From Bacteroidota bacterium (GTDB taxonomy: Bacteria > Bacteroidota > Bacteroidia > Bacteroidales > JAAAOM01), in contig JAAAOM010000004.1 in NCBI GenBank assembly GCA_009908855.1, positions 1 through 59,701 of the forward strand: DNA of 59,701 bases. The letters are read 5' to 3'. A model generated the notes under the pieces. It worked only from the letters and a program-made list of their open reading frames with translations, did not search any database and was not told where the DNA came from. Within the stretch, counting starts at the first letter, position 1; each line of letters begins with the position of its first letter. Shown piece by piece: positions 27,941-37,265 of this stretch. The translations under genes were made by a program, and so were the position numbers.

Positions 27941-29206
27941 TTAAATGTTTTCAACATTTTGCCAATTAATCCTATTGTTTCGATCCTGATGTAATAAATG
28001 TTTATAAGAGATGCATTCCAAAATTCTGATAACATTTGATATACCATCTCTATCTCCTCTAAATATCTGTTTTAATTGATCCTTCATTTGATTTAGTGTT
28101 TTAAAAAGTTTCAATATGCTGATACGCTGCCGTATTTCATTGTAGGTTATTATATCAAGCATTTGATATATTTTCCAGTTTAACATTACCCACACCAGTT
28201 TTGCGTATAGTAAAAACTCATACCGGTGAATATTCATTTTCTTGACTTTATGGAATTGGCTGTTTTGTTTCCATGCTTTAAAAACTAACTCAATTTGCCA
28301 CCTGATACCATAAATTCGTCTTAACTCCCAGGCCGATAACTGTTTGGGCGAACAGTTAGTAAGGAAAAGGTTTAATCCAAACCGGGCTTTCTTGTCTTTT
28401 GATAACTCCCTGCCTTTCTTACGTGCCTGTTTATTGGCTTTTCTTAATCGTTCTTGTTTTATTTTATCCGGTACAATTTCAATAACTAAGCGGGTAGGAT
28501 ATTTTTGTTCTCCTAATAAAACATTTTTTTCAGTTATATAAATCTGATTTCTCCTCATATCTTCCTCGATCGCTGAAAAGTCCAATAGCATTCCAGTATC
28601 TGCATCGAGCACTGAAAGATTTGGGTTTACTCGGCATATAAACCATGCTTGGTGTTGTTGTATGCCTTTTAATATATCCACTGAATAATACCCCATATCT
28701 CGTAAGATCAAATCGTCTTTCCTTATATTATCGAGTGTTTCTTTGGCGTTATGGATATCCTGATGGTTAAATGCTGAGCTGTCAAGCTCCAGGACTTCCA
28801 GGTTTTTTAAATCATACTCAAATTGTATCCTTACCGAGGCTTTAGAGCCAGCTCCTCCGCTGCCCGGATATTGGTCTTTTAGGTTTTCCGGTAATTGATT
28901 TGATGTAGAGTCTTTTATCAAAATCCTATTGAACTCAGAATGGGTGAAAATGGCTTGGCTATTGCAAAGATTTGTCTTGAGCAGTTGTTCTAACAATAAT
29001 TTGACAAAACTAGTAGCCTGTTTGGTGAATTTTTTCGCTATAGCCTGTCGTGTAAGGCTTATCCCATAATGCACCTGATGATAAATGGCCATATCACTTA
29101 CACTGATCTTGGATGGATCGGCATTACAAAATAGCACGGATTCTAAAAGGGATACCGCAGATATTTTTCGAAAACGTTGAATAAAACTGCTCTCCATTGT
29201 TAGCAT
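27941..29206 (-). CDS. IS4-family DDE transposase
   Basis: 421 residues. An N-terminal helical region (about 1-100) is followed by an RNase H-like core: first Asp in I-K-D-S-T, second Asp in L-R-D-M-G-Y-Y-S-V-D, and the third acidic residue in Y-G-I-R-W-Q-I-E-L-V-F-K-A-W-K, which is an exact IS4-family Y-(2)-R-(3)-E-(6)-K signature. The gene is intact with no frameshift, so the element may still be active. The long insertion of beta structure between the second Asp and the Glu is normal for IS4. Confidence 0.95.
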   Translation of the reverse strand: MLTMESSFIQRFRKISAVSLLESVLFCNADPSKISVSDMAIYHQVHYGISLTRQAIAKKFTKQATSFVKLLLEQLLKTNLCNSQAIFTHSEFNRILIKDSTSNQLPENLKDQYPGSGGAGSKASVRIQFEYDLKNLEVLELDSSAFNHQDIHNAKETLDNIRKDDLILRDMGYYSVDILKGIQQHQAWFICRVNPNLSVLDADTGMLLDFSAIEEDMRRNQIYITEKNVLLGEQKYPTRLVIEIVPDKIKQERLRKANKQARKKGRELSKDKKARFGLNLFLTNCSPKQLSAWELRRIYGIRWQIELVFKAWKQNSQFHKVKKMNIHRYEFLLYAKLVWVMLNWKIYQMLDIITYNEIRQRISILKLFKTLNQMKDQLKQIFRGDRDGISNVIRILECISYKHLLHQDRNNRINWQNVENI

Positions 29207-29275
29207 TTTGATACTCTCTTGCGCAAATAATTTGCTAATTTCGTTGTTGAATTTTTTAAATATCCTTATACCTGG

Positions 29276-29309
29276 GGCAGGCTTTTCGACGTTTTACGCC
29301 TGCCTTTTT
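29276..29309 (+). terminator. Hairpin with T-run near the right IS end
   Basis: GGCAGGC (29276-29282) and GCCTGCC (29298-29304), then five T. It points out of the IS on the plus strand. The loop core resembles the sequence after the left-end hairpin (CGACGTTTT). Confidence 0.5.
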
Positions 29310-29352
29310 CTTACTGAAAACCTGATTGTTATCTCTTAAGTTGACAGCAATG

Positions 29353-29362
29353 GGGTTCAGGG
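29353..29362. repeat. Right copy of IS target-site duplication
   Basis: GGGTTCAGGG, paired with 27735-27744. The single A/G difference suggests the insertion is not brand new, or that the two sites were never identical. Confidence 0.65.
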
Positions 29363-29579
29363 GTGTGTCATGATAAAAATTCATTTCATTTTACAGTTTT
29401 TCGGTATAAAATCCGATAGTCATAAAAGTAATTTCACCACAAACTGTCATGTACACCAATGAAGCGATCAAACAGCTATCGCTTACATAAATTGAATGCT
29501 GAACTGAATGGATTTTCCTTGACTCCTTCGATTAAAATTTTCAACTTGCAATCAACAGTATAATAATAAATCCATTACT

Positions 29580-30263
29580 ATGAAAAATATTGACATCACT
29601 TATTTAGGCCATTCATGCTTTTTACTCAAAATGAATGGGAAAAATGTACTCGTAGATCCTTTTATTAGCGGGAATCCATTGGCAAATAATATAAATATAG
29701 AAGATATAAAAGCCGATTATATTCTCATTACCCATGGCCACGGAGACCATGTTACGGATGTAGAAAAAATAGCCGGAAATAATAATGCATCGCTGATTTC
29801 CAATTTTGAAATCATAAGTTATTACCAAAACAAAGGCTTTGAAGGACATGGGATGAACCATGGAGGTAAATTTTCATTCGATTTTGGCCATGTGAAATAT
29901 GTAACAGCCCAACACTCCAGCATGCTGCCCGATGGATCGAATGGCGGTAATCCGGGTGGATTTGTATTATGGACCGATAATACCTGCATTTATATAGCTG
30001 GTGATACCGCACTCACGATGGATATGAAACTAATCCCAATGACTTGTCCCAAGCTCGATCTGGCCATACTTCCCATTGGCGACAATTTTACAATGGGTTA
30101 TGAGGATGCCATTTTTGCAAGCGATTTTCTGGATTGTGATAAAATAATGGGATGTCATTTTGATACATTCCCGCCCATTAAAATCGATCATGCCAAAGCC
30201 AAAGAATTGTTTGCCAAGCAAAACAAGGAATTGATTATCCCCGAAATAGGGAATACTTATTAA
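29580..30263 (+). CDS. UPF0173-family metal-dependent hydrolase (MBL fold)
   Basis: 227 residues. The metallo-beta-lactamase metal motif is complete: H-G-H-G-D-H at 52-57 (His52, His54, Asp56, His57), later His in A-Q-H-S-S, Asp in I-A-G-D-T-A, and the C-terminal His in G-C-H-F-D-T-F. UPF0173 members are cytoplasmic and have no settled substrate. The 227-bp gap before it holds the right part of the split repeat and no clear promoter. Confidence 0.9.
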   Translation: MKNIDITYLGHSCFLLKMNGKNVLVDPFISGNPLANNINIEDIKADYILITHGHGDHVTDVEKIAGNNNASLISNFEIISYYQNKGFEGHGMNHGGKFSFDFGHVKYVTAQHSSMLPDGSNGGNPGGFVLWTDNTCIYIAGDTALTMDMKLIPMTCPKLDLAILPIGDNFTMGYEDAIFASDFLDCDKIMGCHFDTFPPIKIDHAKAKELFAKQNKELIIPEIGNTY

Positions 30264-30303
30264 ACCTGCTATTTCATCAGTTTTTATAACAGGAAGGTAA
30301 GCA

Positions 30304-30322
30304 TAACACCATCCGGGTGTTA
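30304..30322. other. Hairpin after the UPF0173 gene
   Basis: TAACACC-ATCCG-GGTGTTA, a perfect 7-bp stem 41 bases after the stop codon; no T-run. Confidence 0.35.
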
Positions 30323-30374
30323 CAATGGCTTCATAAAGAACAAAGGAATTTTAGGCGCTTTTCTGTGAAAAAAC

Positions 30375-30382
30375 TATTTTTG
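30375..30382 (+). promoter_or_regulatory. -7 element of the TPR lipoprotein gene
   Basis: TATTTTTG matches TAnnTTTG and sits 20 bases before the ATG at 30402. The nearest -33 candidate is a weak TTTA at 30349-30352. Confidence 0.4.
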
Positions 30383-30401
30383 GCGGCTTAAAGTGAGAAT
30401 T

Positions 30402-31289
30402 ATGAGTCTTTCAAAAATTAGTTTTTTACTGCTTGTTGCAATCATTGCCGTATCTGGTTGTGTATCAATGAAGATCAACAAATTATCAGAACAGGGCCAA
30501 ACGGCGTTTCAGAATAATCAGTACAAGGAAGCCCTTTCCCATTATAACGAAATGATATCACTGGCCGAAGGAAAGGATCCCAAGACCGAAGGAAAAGCAC
30601 ATGGTGAAGCCGGTAAAGCCGCTTATGCGCTGAACCGATTTGAAGATGCCATCTCACATTTTGAAAAAGCCGCCTATCTGAATTATATCAACGAAGCCAT
30701 GTATGTTAGTTTTGTGCAGGTTACCCAAAAAGTAGATAACCTTTCAAAGGAAATCACGGCCCTGGAAGAATATGTTCAGTATTTCCCGGATGGTGAGTAC
30801 ATCGATGCATTTAAAAAACGCTTATATATCACCTATGCAACCAGCGAAAATTGGGAAAAAGCACAAAAACTTTGGGATAATCTGCCGGATGATGCCAAAA
30901 AACAGGAGAAATACCTGGAAGCAAGACTGAAACAAGCTATATTTCATGAACAACATCCCCGGGCTGATAATATTGCCGATCAGTTATTGAATAAAAATCC
31001 CGACCATATAACGGCACTCGAATGGAAAGCTGAAAAACATTTTTGGCGGGCCGAAGATAGTTACCAGAAAGAAATGAAAGCCTACAAAAACAACCGTACT
31101 ACCTCACAATATAAACAACTGTTAAAGGCTTTTGAGCAGGTAAACGACGATTTTAAGCGATCCCTGAAATATTTTAAAAGACTCTATAAGCTGGATCCCA
31201 AAAAAGCCTACGCCGAATATTTGGGCAATATTTACAAACGCCTGGACGATGAACAAACAGCCAAATATTATTATGATTTGGCTGATTAA
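30402..31289 (+). CDS. TPR-repeat lipoprotein
   Basis: 295 residues from the ATG at 30402; a GTG three codons earlier is less likely. A lipoprotein signal peptide ends at I-A-V-S-G-C, giving lipid attachment at Cys20. The rest is tetratricopeptide repeats, e.g. A-F-Q-N-N-Q-Y-K-E-A-L-S-H-Y and A-Y-A-L-N-R-F-E-D-A-I-S-H-F-E-K-A-A. Such proteins usually scaffold envelope or secretion machinery; no partner is encoded beside it. Confidence 0.82.
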   Translation: MSLSKISFLLLVAIIAVSGCVSMKINKLSEQGQTAFQNNQYKEALSHYNEMISLAEGKDPKTEGKAHGEAGKAAYALNRFEDAISHFEKAAYLNYINEAMYVSFVQVTQKVDNLSKEITALEEYVQYFPDGEYIDAFKKRLYITYATSENWEKAQKLWDNLPDDAKKQEKYLEARLKQAIFHEQHPRADNIADQLLNKNPDHITALEWKAEKHFWRAEDSYQKEMKAYKNNRTTSQYKQLLKAFEQVNDDFKRSLKYFKRLYKLDPKKAYAEYLGNIYKRLDDEQTAKYYYDLAD

Positions 31290-31312
31290 TAATTGCTTAA
31301 CAAAGCAAATTG

Positions 31313-31384
31313 TAGCCTCGCCAGGACTCGAACCTGGATCTAGAGTTTAGGAAACTCCTATTCTATCCCTTGAACTACGAGGCC
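31313..31384 (-). tRNA. tRNA-Arg (anticodon CCT)
   Basis: A full cloverleaf on the minus strand: acceptor GGCCTCG/CGAGGCT, D arm GTTC/GAAT, anticodon stem GGAGT/ACTCT with loop TTCCTAA (anticodon CCT, reads AGG), T arm CCAGG-TTCGAGT-CCTGG, discriminator A. 72 nt without an encoded CCA. It sits between the TPR lipoprotein and cvpA on the opposite strand. Confidence 0.95.
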
Positions 31385-31394
31385 GAAAAGGATG

Positions 31395-31425
31395 CAAAAA
31401 TATTGAAAATTAACATTCTGGCAAA
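31395..31425 (-). promoter_or_regulatory. Promoter of tRNA-Arg
   Basis: Minus-strand TTTG (31425-31422), 19-base spacer, TATTTTTG (31402-31395), ending 10 bases before the first tRNA base. An exact match to both consensus boxes. Confidence 0.7.
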
Positions 31426-31624
31426 AATTGATCGGAAAATTATACCCGCTGATTGCTGAGATAGTTATAACAATTGATCGTTACCATTGCTAAAGTTATG
31501 ATTTTATATGATTAACCCATGTTTACTTATTTGAAGTATAATGTGAATAACCTTTCCTGTAATCGTTCAGAAGATTCCGGGTTTTATAGTAATTTTCCAC
31601 CAGTTTTGAAGAAAAGGGCAAGTC

Positions 31625-32164
31625 ATGAATTATATCGATTTGATATTTATTATCATTTTGGCATACAGCGCATACAAGGGATTTAGCAAAGGATTTGTAA
31701 TTTATGCTGCATCGTTTGTGGCATTGATATTGGGTATCCTGGGAGCCATGCGCTTTTCATGGTTTACTGTCAACTTGCTTACCCAATATTTTGAATTAAG
31801 CGCCCGCAATGTTTCCATTATATCATTTGCTGTTACATTTATTGCCATTGTTATCGGCGTTCATTTTTTGGCCCGGGTTATGGATAAAATCATGAAAGCC
31901 GTGGCCCTGGGTTTTCTAAATCGTATTTTCGGACTGTTGTTCAGTTTGGCAAAAACAGGTTTTATAATTAGTGTTGTACTGGTTATATTTAACACGGTTA
32001 ATGAAAAAACACAGATTATCAAACAGGAAACTCTCGATAACAGCATATTTTACAAACCCATTGCCAATTTTGCCCCGTCATTGTTTCCCAATCTCAATTT
32101 CGATAATATGAACGAAAAATTCCGGCACATTAAACAGGAAACCATAGCATTTGACTTTCATTAA
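31625..32164 (+). CDS. CvpA-family membrane protein
   Basis: 179 residues, four predicted membrane helices (about 3-22, 28-48, 60-85, 100-120) starting with M-N-Y-I-D-L-I-F-I-I-I-L-A-Y-S-A-Y-K-G-F-S-K-G, the standard CvpA opening (D-x6-x-G-x2-G-F-x-x-G-F). CvpA is an inner-membrane protein linked to envelope and bile-stress tolerance in other bacteria, with unknown biochemistry. It lies 57 bases before tyrS, which has its own -7 element. Confidence 0.85.
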   Translation: MNYIDLIFIIILAYSAYKGFSKGFVIYAASFVALILGILGAMRFSWFTVNLLTQYFELSARNVSIISFAVTFIAIVIGVHFLARVMDKIMKAVALGFLNRIFGLLFSLAKTGFIISVVLVIFNTVNEKTQIIKQETLDNSIFYKPIANFAPSLFPNLNFDNMNEKFRHIKQETIAFDFH

Positions 32165-32197
32165 TCGTTAAAACCTGGTCTAAAAAGATTCTAATAT

Positions 32198-32205
32198 TAT
32201 ATTTG
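32198..32205 (+). promoter_or_regulatory. -7 element of tyrS
   Basis: TATATTTG, a full TAnnTTTG match 16 bases before the tyrS ATG. The -33 region is poor (CCTG at 32174-32177). Confidence 0.45.
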
Positions 32206-32221
32206 TGGAAATTTTTACAGA

Positions 32222-33514
32222 ATGAACTTTGTTGAAGAGTTAACATGGCGGGGTATGGTGCACGACATCATGCCGGGTACGGAAGAACAGTTGCGTAAAG
32301 AAATGACGGCGGCTTATGTTGGTATCGACCCTACAGCAGACTCGCTCCATATTGGTCATTTGGTTAGCGTAATGATGCTTAAACACTTACAATTGGCCGG
32401 GCATAAACCCATTGCATTGGTTGGCGGTGCCACAGGGATGATTGGTGATCCCAGCGGTAAATCACAGGAGCGCAATTTATTGGACGAGCCAACACTTCGT
32501 AAAAATGAACAGGGTCTTAAAAAACAACTATCCAAATTTTTAGATTTTGAATCGAATGAACCCAATGCTGCCTTGCTGGTTAATAATTACGACTGGATGA
32601 AAGGATTTTCGTTCCTTGATTTCATCCGTGATGTGGGAAAGCATATAACCGTGAATTATATGATGGCCAAGGACAGTGTAAAGAAACGCCTGGGTGAAGA
32701 GTCCAAAACGGGCATGTCTTTTACCGAGTTTACTTACCAGCTGGTACAAGGCTATGATTATTTATATCTTTATCAGCACCATAACTGCAAATTACAAATG
32801 GGAGGCTCCGATCAGTGGGGAAATATAACCACCGGCACTGAATTAATTCGTCGTAAATCGGGCGGAGAGGCTTATGCCCTCACCTGTCCGCTAATAACCA
32901 AAGCCGATGGGGGTAAATTCGGTAAAACCGAGGAAGGAAACGTATGGCTTGATCCGGAAAAAACATCGCCCTATAAGTTTTATCAGTTCTGGCTAAATAC
33001 ATCTGACCAGGATGCTGAGAAATACATTAAAATATTTACCTTGCTGTCGAAAGATGAAGTGAAAAAACTTGTTGATGAGCACTATCAGGCACCTCATTTA
33101 CGTTTACTTCAAAAAACCCTGGCAAAAGAAATAACCATTATGACCCATTGCGAAGCTGACTATAACACCGCCGTAGAAGCATCAGAAATTCTTTTTGGCA
33201 AAGGGACCACCGAAACGCTTCAAAAATTAGACGAACAAACCTTTTTATCGGTATTTGATGGTGTGCCTGTTTATGATGTAACATATAACGACATCAGCGA
33301 TGGTGCCGATCCGATGTTATTGCTGGTAGATAAAACCGGTATTTTTGCCTCAAAGGGGGAATTACGCCGACTGATTAAAGGTGGCGGACTGAGCTTAAAC
33401 AAAGAAAAAATAACGGATGAAAACAAAGCCATAACAGGAGATCATCTGTTAAATAACCAATATTTGCTTATTCAAAAAGGCAAAAAGAATTATTTTATCA
33501 TAAAAGCTAATTAA
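32222..33514 (+). CDS. tyrS: Tyrosyl-tRNA synthetase
   Basis: 430 residues. Class I synthetase that charges tRNA-Tyr. Seen: H-I-G-H at 43-46, D-P-S-G-K-S, the tyrosine/ATP site S-D-Q-W-G-N-I near 196-202, K-F-G-K-T at 232-236 (the bacterial TyrRS form of KMSKS), and a C-terminal S4 RNA-binding domain (about 355-425). Transcribed with cvpA; the Wzz-like gene follows after 11 bases and may be read from the same transcript. Confidence 0.97.
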   Translation: MNFVEELTWRGMVHDIMPGTEEQLRKEMTAAYVGIDPTADSLHIGHLVSVMMLKHLQLAGHKPIALVGGATGMIGDPSGKSQERNLLDEPTLRKNEQGLKKQLSKFLDFESNEPNAALLVNNYDWMKGFSFLDFIRDVGKHITVNYMMAKDSVKKRLGEESKTGMSFTEFTYQLVQGYDYLYLYQHHNCKLQMGGSDQWGNITTGTELIRRKSGGEAYALTCPLITKADGGKFGKTEEGNVWLDPEKTSPYKFYQFWLNTSDQDAEKYIKIFTLLSKDEVKKLVDEHYQAPHLRLLQKTLAKEITIMTHCEADYNTAVEASEILFGKGTTETLQKLDEQTFLSVFDGVPVYDVTYNDISDGADPMLLLVDKTGIFASKGELRRLIKGGGLSLNKEKITDENKAITGDHLLNNQYLLIQKGKKNYFIIKAN

Positions 33515-33525
33515 GGCTAAAACCT

Positions 33526-34539
33526 ATGGATAAAAAGAACAACAACTACAATTTCAACAGCATTGATCTGTTAATCTACATTTGGAATAAAAAGGGAATT
33601 CTAATCCTAATTTCAGGTATTGCATTTATTGCATCCATCATCATTTCGTTATCAATAACACCCATGTTTAAATCCAAAGTGGTGTTATTTCCGGCTGCTT
33701 CGGTATCGATATCGAAAACGCTGCTGGCAACAACTGCTTTATCTACCGAAGTACGTGATGTGTTAAGTTTTGGAGAGGAAGAAGAAGCCGAACGTATGCT
33801 CCAGATCCTCAATTCCGATTTTATTCGCTGGAAGATAATTGACAAGCACAATTTGATGGAGCATTATGACATTGATCCTGAATCGAAATATCCCTTTACG
33901 CAACTGTATAGTCAGTACACCAGCAATATCAGTGCCCAGCGTACACAGTACATGTCTATTGAGATTGAAGTATTGGATAAAGATCCGGAAATGGCTGCAA
34001 CCATCGCCAATGATATTGCCGGATTGATTGACTCAACCATGTTTGTAATGCAACAGCAAAGGGCTACCGAAGCCTTTAAACTGGTTGAAAGGGAATATAA
34101 AAAAGTTCAGCATGAGATTTCCGAATTAAACGATTCGCTGCGGCAATTGGGTCAGTTAGGGGTGATTGATTATGAATCACAATCGGCTGTATTAAATGAA
34201 GCTTATGCCAATGCATTAATTGATAACAATACCCGCGCCTTAAATCGTATCAATAATAAACTGGACCTCTTATCAAAATATGGCGGTAATTACCTGGCTA
34301 TTAAACGAATACTGGAGAAACAGACCGAATATTTAAGTAATCTGCAGGCAAAATACGCCCAGGCGAAAATTAACAAAGAACAAAAATTACCCCAGGTATT
34401 TATAGTGGACCAGGCTTATGCGGCTGAGAAAAAAGCCAAGCCAAAACGGTCTATTATTGTAATTGTTTCAACCATTTCAGCTTTCTTTTTAGGATTGCTT
34501 ACACTATTGGTTGTCGACAGTGTGAAAAAACGAATTTAA
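33526..34539 (+). CDS. Wzz-family polysaccharide chain-length regulator
   Basis: 337 residues. Two membrane helices (about 24-45 and 308-330) flank a long periplasmic helical domain with coiled coils (about 170-290), the Wzz/polysaccharide co-polymerase plan. The C-terminal P-K-R-S-I-I segment before the last helix matches the Wzz pattern. No cytoplasmic tyrosine kinase domain is fused. It sets the length of surface polysaccharide chains. The next gene, an O-antigen ligase/polymerase-like protein, begins 6 bases downstream and is probably its working partner. Confidence 0.85.
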   Translation: MDKKNNNYNFNSIDLLIYIWNKKGILILISGIAFIASIIISLSITPMFKSKVVLFPAASVSISKTLLATTALSTEVRDVLSFGEEEEAERMLQILNSDFIRWKIIDKHNLMEHYDIDPESKYPFTQLYSQYTSNISAQRTQYMSIEIEVLDKDPEMAATIANDIAGLIDSTMFVMQQQRATEAFKLVEREYKKVQHEISELNDSLRQLGQLGVIDYESQSAVLNEAYANALIDNNTRALNRINNKLDLLSKYGGNYLAIKRILEKQTEYLSNLQAKYAQAKINKEQKLPQVFIVDQAYAAEKKAKPKRSIIVIVSTISAFFLGLLTLLVVDSVKKRI

Positions 34540-34545
34540 TAGCGC

Positions 34546-36006
34546 ATGAGGTCTTTTTTACTGACCATACAACAATATAAATGGGCGTTTGCATTAACCA
34601 TACTTTTTGTGACCATCAATATGTGGGCTACTTATAATGAGTTCTATTTATTCAACCTTATCCCATTTTTATTGATTATCTCATTGGTGGCTTTCTACCG
34701 GATGGACTGGATATTTATATTCACTATTTTCACCGTTCCGTTATCCATTCCGTTGTATGAAGTATCCGACCGTTTCGGGTTTAATTTGTCATTACCAACA
34801 GAACTGCTGCTGATAGGAATGACCCTGCTTTTTATTACCAAACTAATTTATGACAAACAAATTGATAAGAATATTTTATACCATCCGGTATCGCTGGCCA
34901 TTTATTTTTATCTCTTTTGGATGCTCATTACCAGTGTAACAAGCACAATGCCCGTTGTTTCTTTTAAAAAATTACTTTCCAAAATATGGTTCTTAACAGT
35001 GTTTTATTACATAGCCTCCCAGGTTTTTCGTGATCCGCAACGAATGAACAAATATTTCTGGGCCTATATCTTACCCATGATGATTGTTATATTTTATTCC
35101 ATTATCCGTCATTTGGGTTATGGGTTGTTTGATAAGAATGCTTCTCATTTCGTGATGAAACCGTTTTTTCCCGATCATACGTCATACGGTGCCATCCTGG
35201 CCATGTTTATTCCGGTACTTGTTTTTCATCTGTTCAGACGTGAGCCTCATTTTGTGTTGAAATTATTCATAGGTATTACCATTTTTATTTATATGGTGGC
35301 TTTTATCCTCTCCTATACACGTGCAGCCTGGATTAGTCTTATCATTGCAGTGGGAATATACATCATTATATTATTGAAAATAAAGTTTCGTTATATATTG
35401 TTGGTAGCCGTGTTGCTAACAATCGGATTTTTTTCGGTTCGGGTTGAATTAATGCATCGGCTGGAAGACAATAAGCAAGATTCATCAGAGGATTTGATGG
35501 AGCATGTGAAATCTATTTCCAACATAACCACGGATGCCTCTAATTTGGAACGGATCAACCGGTGGAAAAGTGCTTTTCGCATGTTTGCCGAAAAGCCTGT
35601 TTTCGGTTGGGGACCTGGCACCTATATGTTTCAATACGCTCCTTTTCAACGTAGTTACGATCGCACAGTTATCAGCACCAATTTTGGAAACCTCGGCAAT
35701 GCCCACAGTGAATATATTGGCCCGCTGGCCGATTCAGGAGTATTAGGGTCGGTTTCTTTTATCCTTATCATGATTATCTCCCTTGTAACAGGTTTTCGGG
35801 TTTATCGGAATGCCCGCACCCATGCACAAAAAAACCTGGCAATTGCCCTTACATTGGGATTAATTACTTACTATGTACATGGTTTACTCAATAATTTTCT
35901 GGATACTGACAAAGCATCAGCGCCTTTCTGGGGTTTTATGGCGGCCCTGGTCGTTCTGGATATATATTTTCGGAAGAATGAAATTGAGGAAACTGCGAGA
36001 AATTAG
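34546..36006 (+). CDS. O-antigen ligase/polymerase-like membrane protein (Wzy_C)
   Basis: 486 residues, about 12 membrane helices. The large periplasmic loop has R-I-N-R-W-K-S-A-F, P-V-F-G-W-G-P-G-T-Y and N-A-H-S-E-Y, the conserved Wzy_C/WaaL pattern with the functional Arg and His. It either polymerises repeat units or joins polysaccharide to lipid A core; the pair with Wzz favours a polymerase. No glycosyltransferases or flippase lie in this window, so this is an isolated Wzz-Wzy pair. Confidence 0.85.
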   Translation: MRSFLLTIQQYKWAFALTILFVTINMWATYNEFYLFNLIPFLLIISLVAFYRMDWIFIFTIFTVPLSIPLYEVSDRFGFNLSLPTELLLIGMTLLFITKLIYDKQIDKNILYHPVSLAIYFYLFWMLITSVTSTMPVVSFKKLLSKIWFLTVFYYIASQVFRDPQRMNKYFWAYILPMMIVIFYSIIRHLGYGLFDKNASHFVMKPFFPDHTSYGAILAMFIPVLVFHLFRREPHFVLKLFIGITIFIYMVAFILSYTRAAWISLIIAVGIYIIILLKIKFRYILLVAVLLTIGFFSVRVELMHRLEDNKQDSSEDLMEHVKSISNITTDASNLERINRWKSAFRMFAEKPVFGWGPGTYMFQYAPFQRSYDRTVISTNFGNLGNAHSEYIGPLADSGVLGSVSFILIMIISLVTGFRVYRNARTHAQKNLAIALTLGLITYYVHGLLNNFLDTDKASAPFWGFMAALVVLDIYFRKNEIEETARN

Positions 36007-36022
36007 TCTTAAATCGTCTAAT

Positions 36023-37249
36023 TTATTTAAACTCGACTCCCAATATGGAAATATCATCGAAAATTGATGCATTATCCTCCAAAATGCCCTGTTTCTGAAT
36101 AATAGTTTCAATATTTTCCTCTATTGATTGTTTATTGGTAATGCACTTTTCAATGTCCTTTGTACCGGTATCAATGTTTTCTCCGCTTATCAATTCAATT
36201 AAACCATCGGTATAAAGTAGAATTTTGGCTGGTTTATCAATATAAAGCGTTCCTTTATTAATCATCGGAATCTCATCAAGCATGCCAACACCCGTGCATC
36301 CTTTGGTCAAAAATTCCAGTTTATCTTCCTCCGGATAGTACATAATGGGCGGGTTATGCCCGGCTGTGATATATTCAAGCTCTTTTGATTTATAATTGTA
36401 TTTACCCACAAAAATCGTAATAAACTTTTCGCCATTGGCACTGTGCAAAACCCGTTCATTTAATTTCTCTATCAGTGCAATTAATGATATTTCATGCGTA
36501 AAAAGGGCCCTTAAATTGGCCTGGAAATTGGACATTAGCAAGGCTGCACTAATTCCTTTTCCACTAACATCGGCAATACAGAATCCAAATTCATGGGGTG
36601 TAAGTTCAATAAAGTCATAATAATCCCCTCCCACATCAAAATGTGGGTGATAAAATGCTTCGATATGCACTATATCGTTTTTCGGAAGCAGGGATTTATC
36701 AGGAATTAACATGCTCTGCATGCGTGAGGCAAGCTCTAACTCCTTTTTAATAGCCTCCTGACGCAAACTCTCATTGAAAAGGCGTATATTTTCAATGGCT
36801 ACCAGGATGATATTAGACAGTGTCTGGATAAAATTCAGGTGCTTAATTGTAGGACTTACACCTTCCCCTTCCTCATCAATATCCCCGATTATAACAAATG
36901 CCAACGGCTGATTATTGTTATAAACCGGAATTAATATATCAAAAAGTTTTAGAACCTTATTTTCTGCTGCCGTCAGAAAAGTTATTTCGGAATACGGAAT
37001 CAGGTTGTTTTCAACATCTACAGCGTCATAAATTTCTTTATCAACACCGGATGATAACAAACAGGTCCATTCGTATTCAAGTTTATAAATAAGAATCTTA
37101 CCAATATTTAAATCTTCACGTAATATCTCCTCATATTTAGCCAACAAATCTTCTGTTGAAAGATTTTGGTTAATGGCTTGGGTGACATTTAACAACGACC
37201 TTAGTTTAAAATCGGATAACCTGAGTCTTTTCAGTGAAGATTTACTCAT
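36023..37249 (-). CDS. GAF-domain SpoIIE-type serine phosphatase
   Basis: 408 residues. A GAF domain (about 45-165) is followed by a PP2C/SpoIIE phosphatase domain (about 195-405) with metal-binding motifs F-D-V-G-G-D-Y-Y-D-F, A-D-V-S-G-K-G and L-Y-T-D-G-L-I-E. These enzymes dephosphorylate anti-sigma-factor antagonists (STAS proteins) in partner-switching control. No anti-sigma kinase or STAS gene is nearby, so its target is elsewhere. It is convergent with the polysaccharide genes and 16 bases from efp. Confidence 0.9.
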   Translation of the reverse strand: MSKSSLKRLRLSDFKLRSLLNVTQAINQNLSTEDLLAKYEEILREDLNIGKILIYKLEYEWTCLLSSGVDKEIYDAVDVENNLIPYSEITFLTAAENKVLKLFDILIPVYNNNQPLAFVIIGDIDEEGEGVSPTIKHLNFIQTLSNIILVAIENIRLFNESLRQEAIKKELELASRMQSMLIPDKSLLPKNDIVHIEAFYHPHFDVGGDYYDFIELTPHEFGFCIADVSGKGISAALLMSNFQANLRALFTHEISLIALIEKLNERVLHSANGEKFITIFVGKYNYKSKELEYITAGHNPPIMYYPEEDKLEFLTKGCTGVGMLDEIPMINKGTLYIDKPAKILLYTDGLIELISGENIDTGTKDIEKCITNKQSIEENIETIIQKQGILEDNASIFDDISILGVEFK

Positions 37250-37265
37250 TTTCTTTTTTTAGTTT

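Larger units (their letters stand above)
27745..29352 (-). mobile_element. IS4-family insertion sequence, apparently complete
   Basis: 1608 bp. The terminal inverted repeats are CATTGCTGTAAACTTAAG (27745-27762) and, on the other strand, CATTGCTGTCAACTTAAG (29352-29335), 17 of 18 matching. Flanking 10-mers GGATTCAGGG (27735-27744) and GGGTTCAGGG (29353-29362) look like a target-site duplication with one mismatch, the length expected for much of IS4. One transposase gene fills the element. Confidence 0.85.

Noticed and set aside
32165..32221. T-box leader for tyrS
   Set aside because: The gap is only 57 bases and has no specifier stem or T-box sequence.
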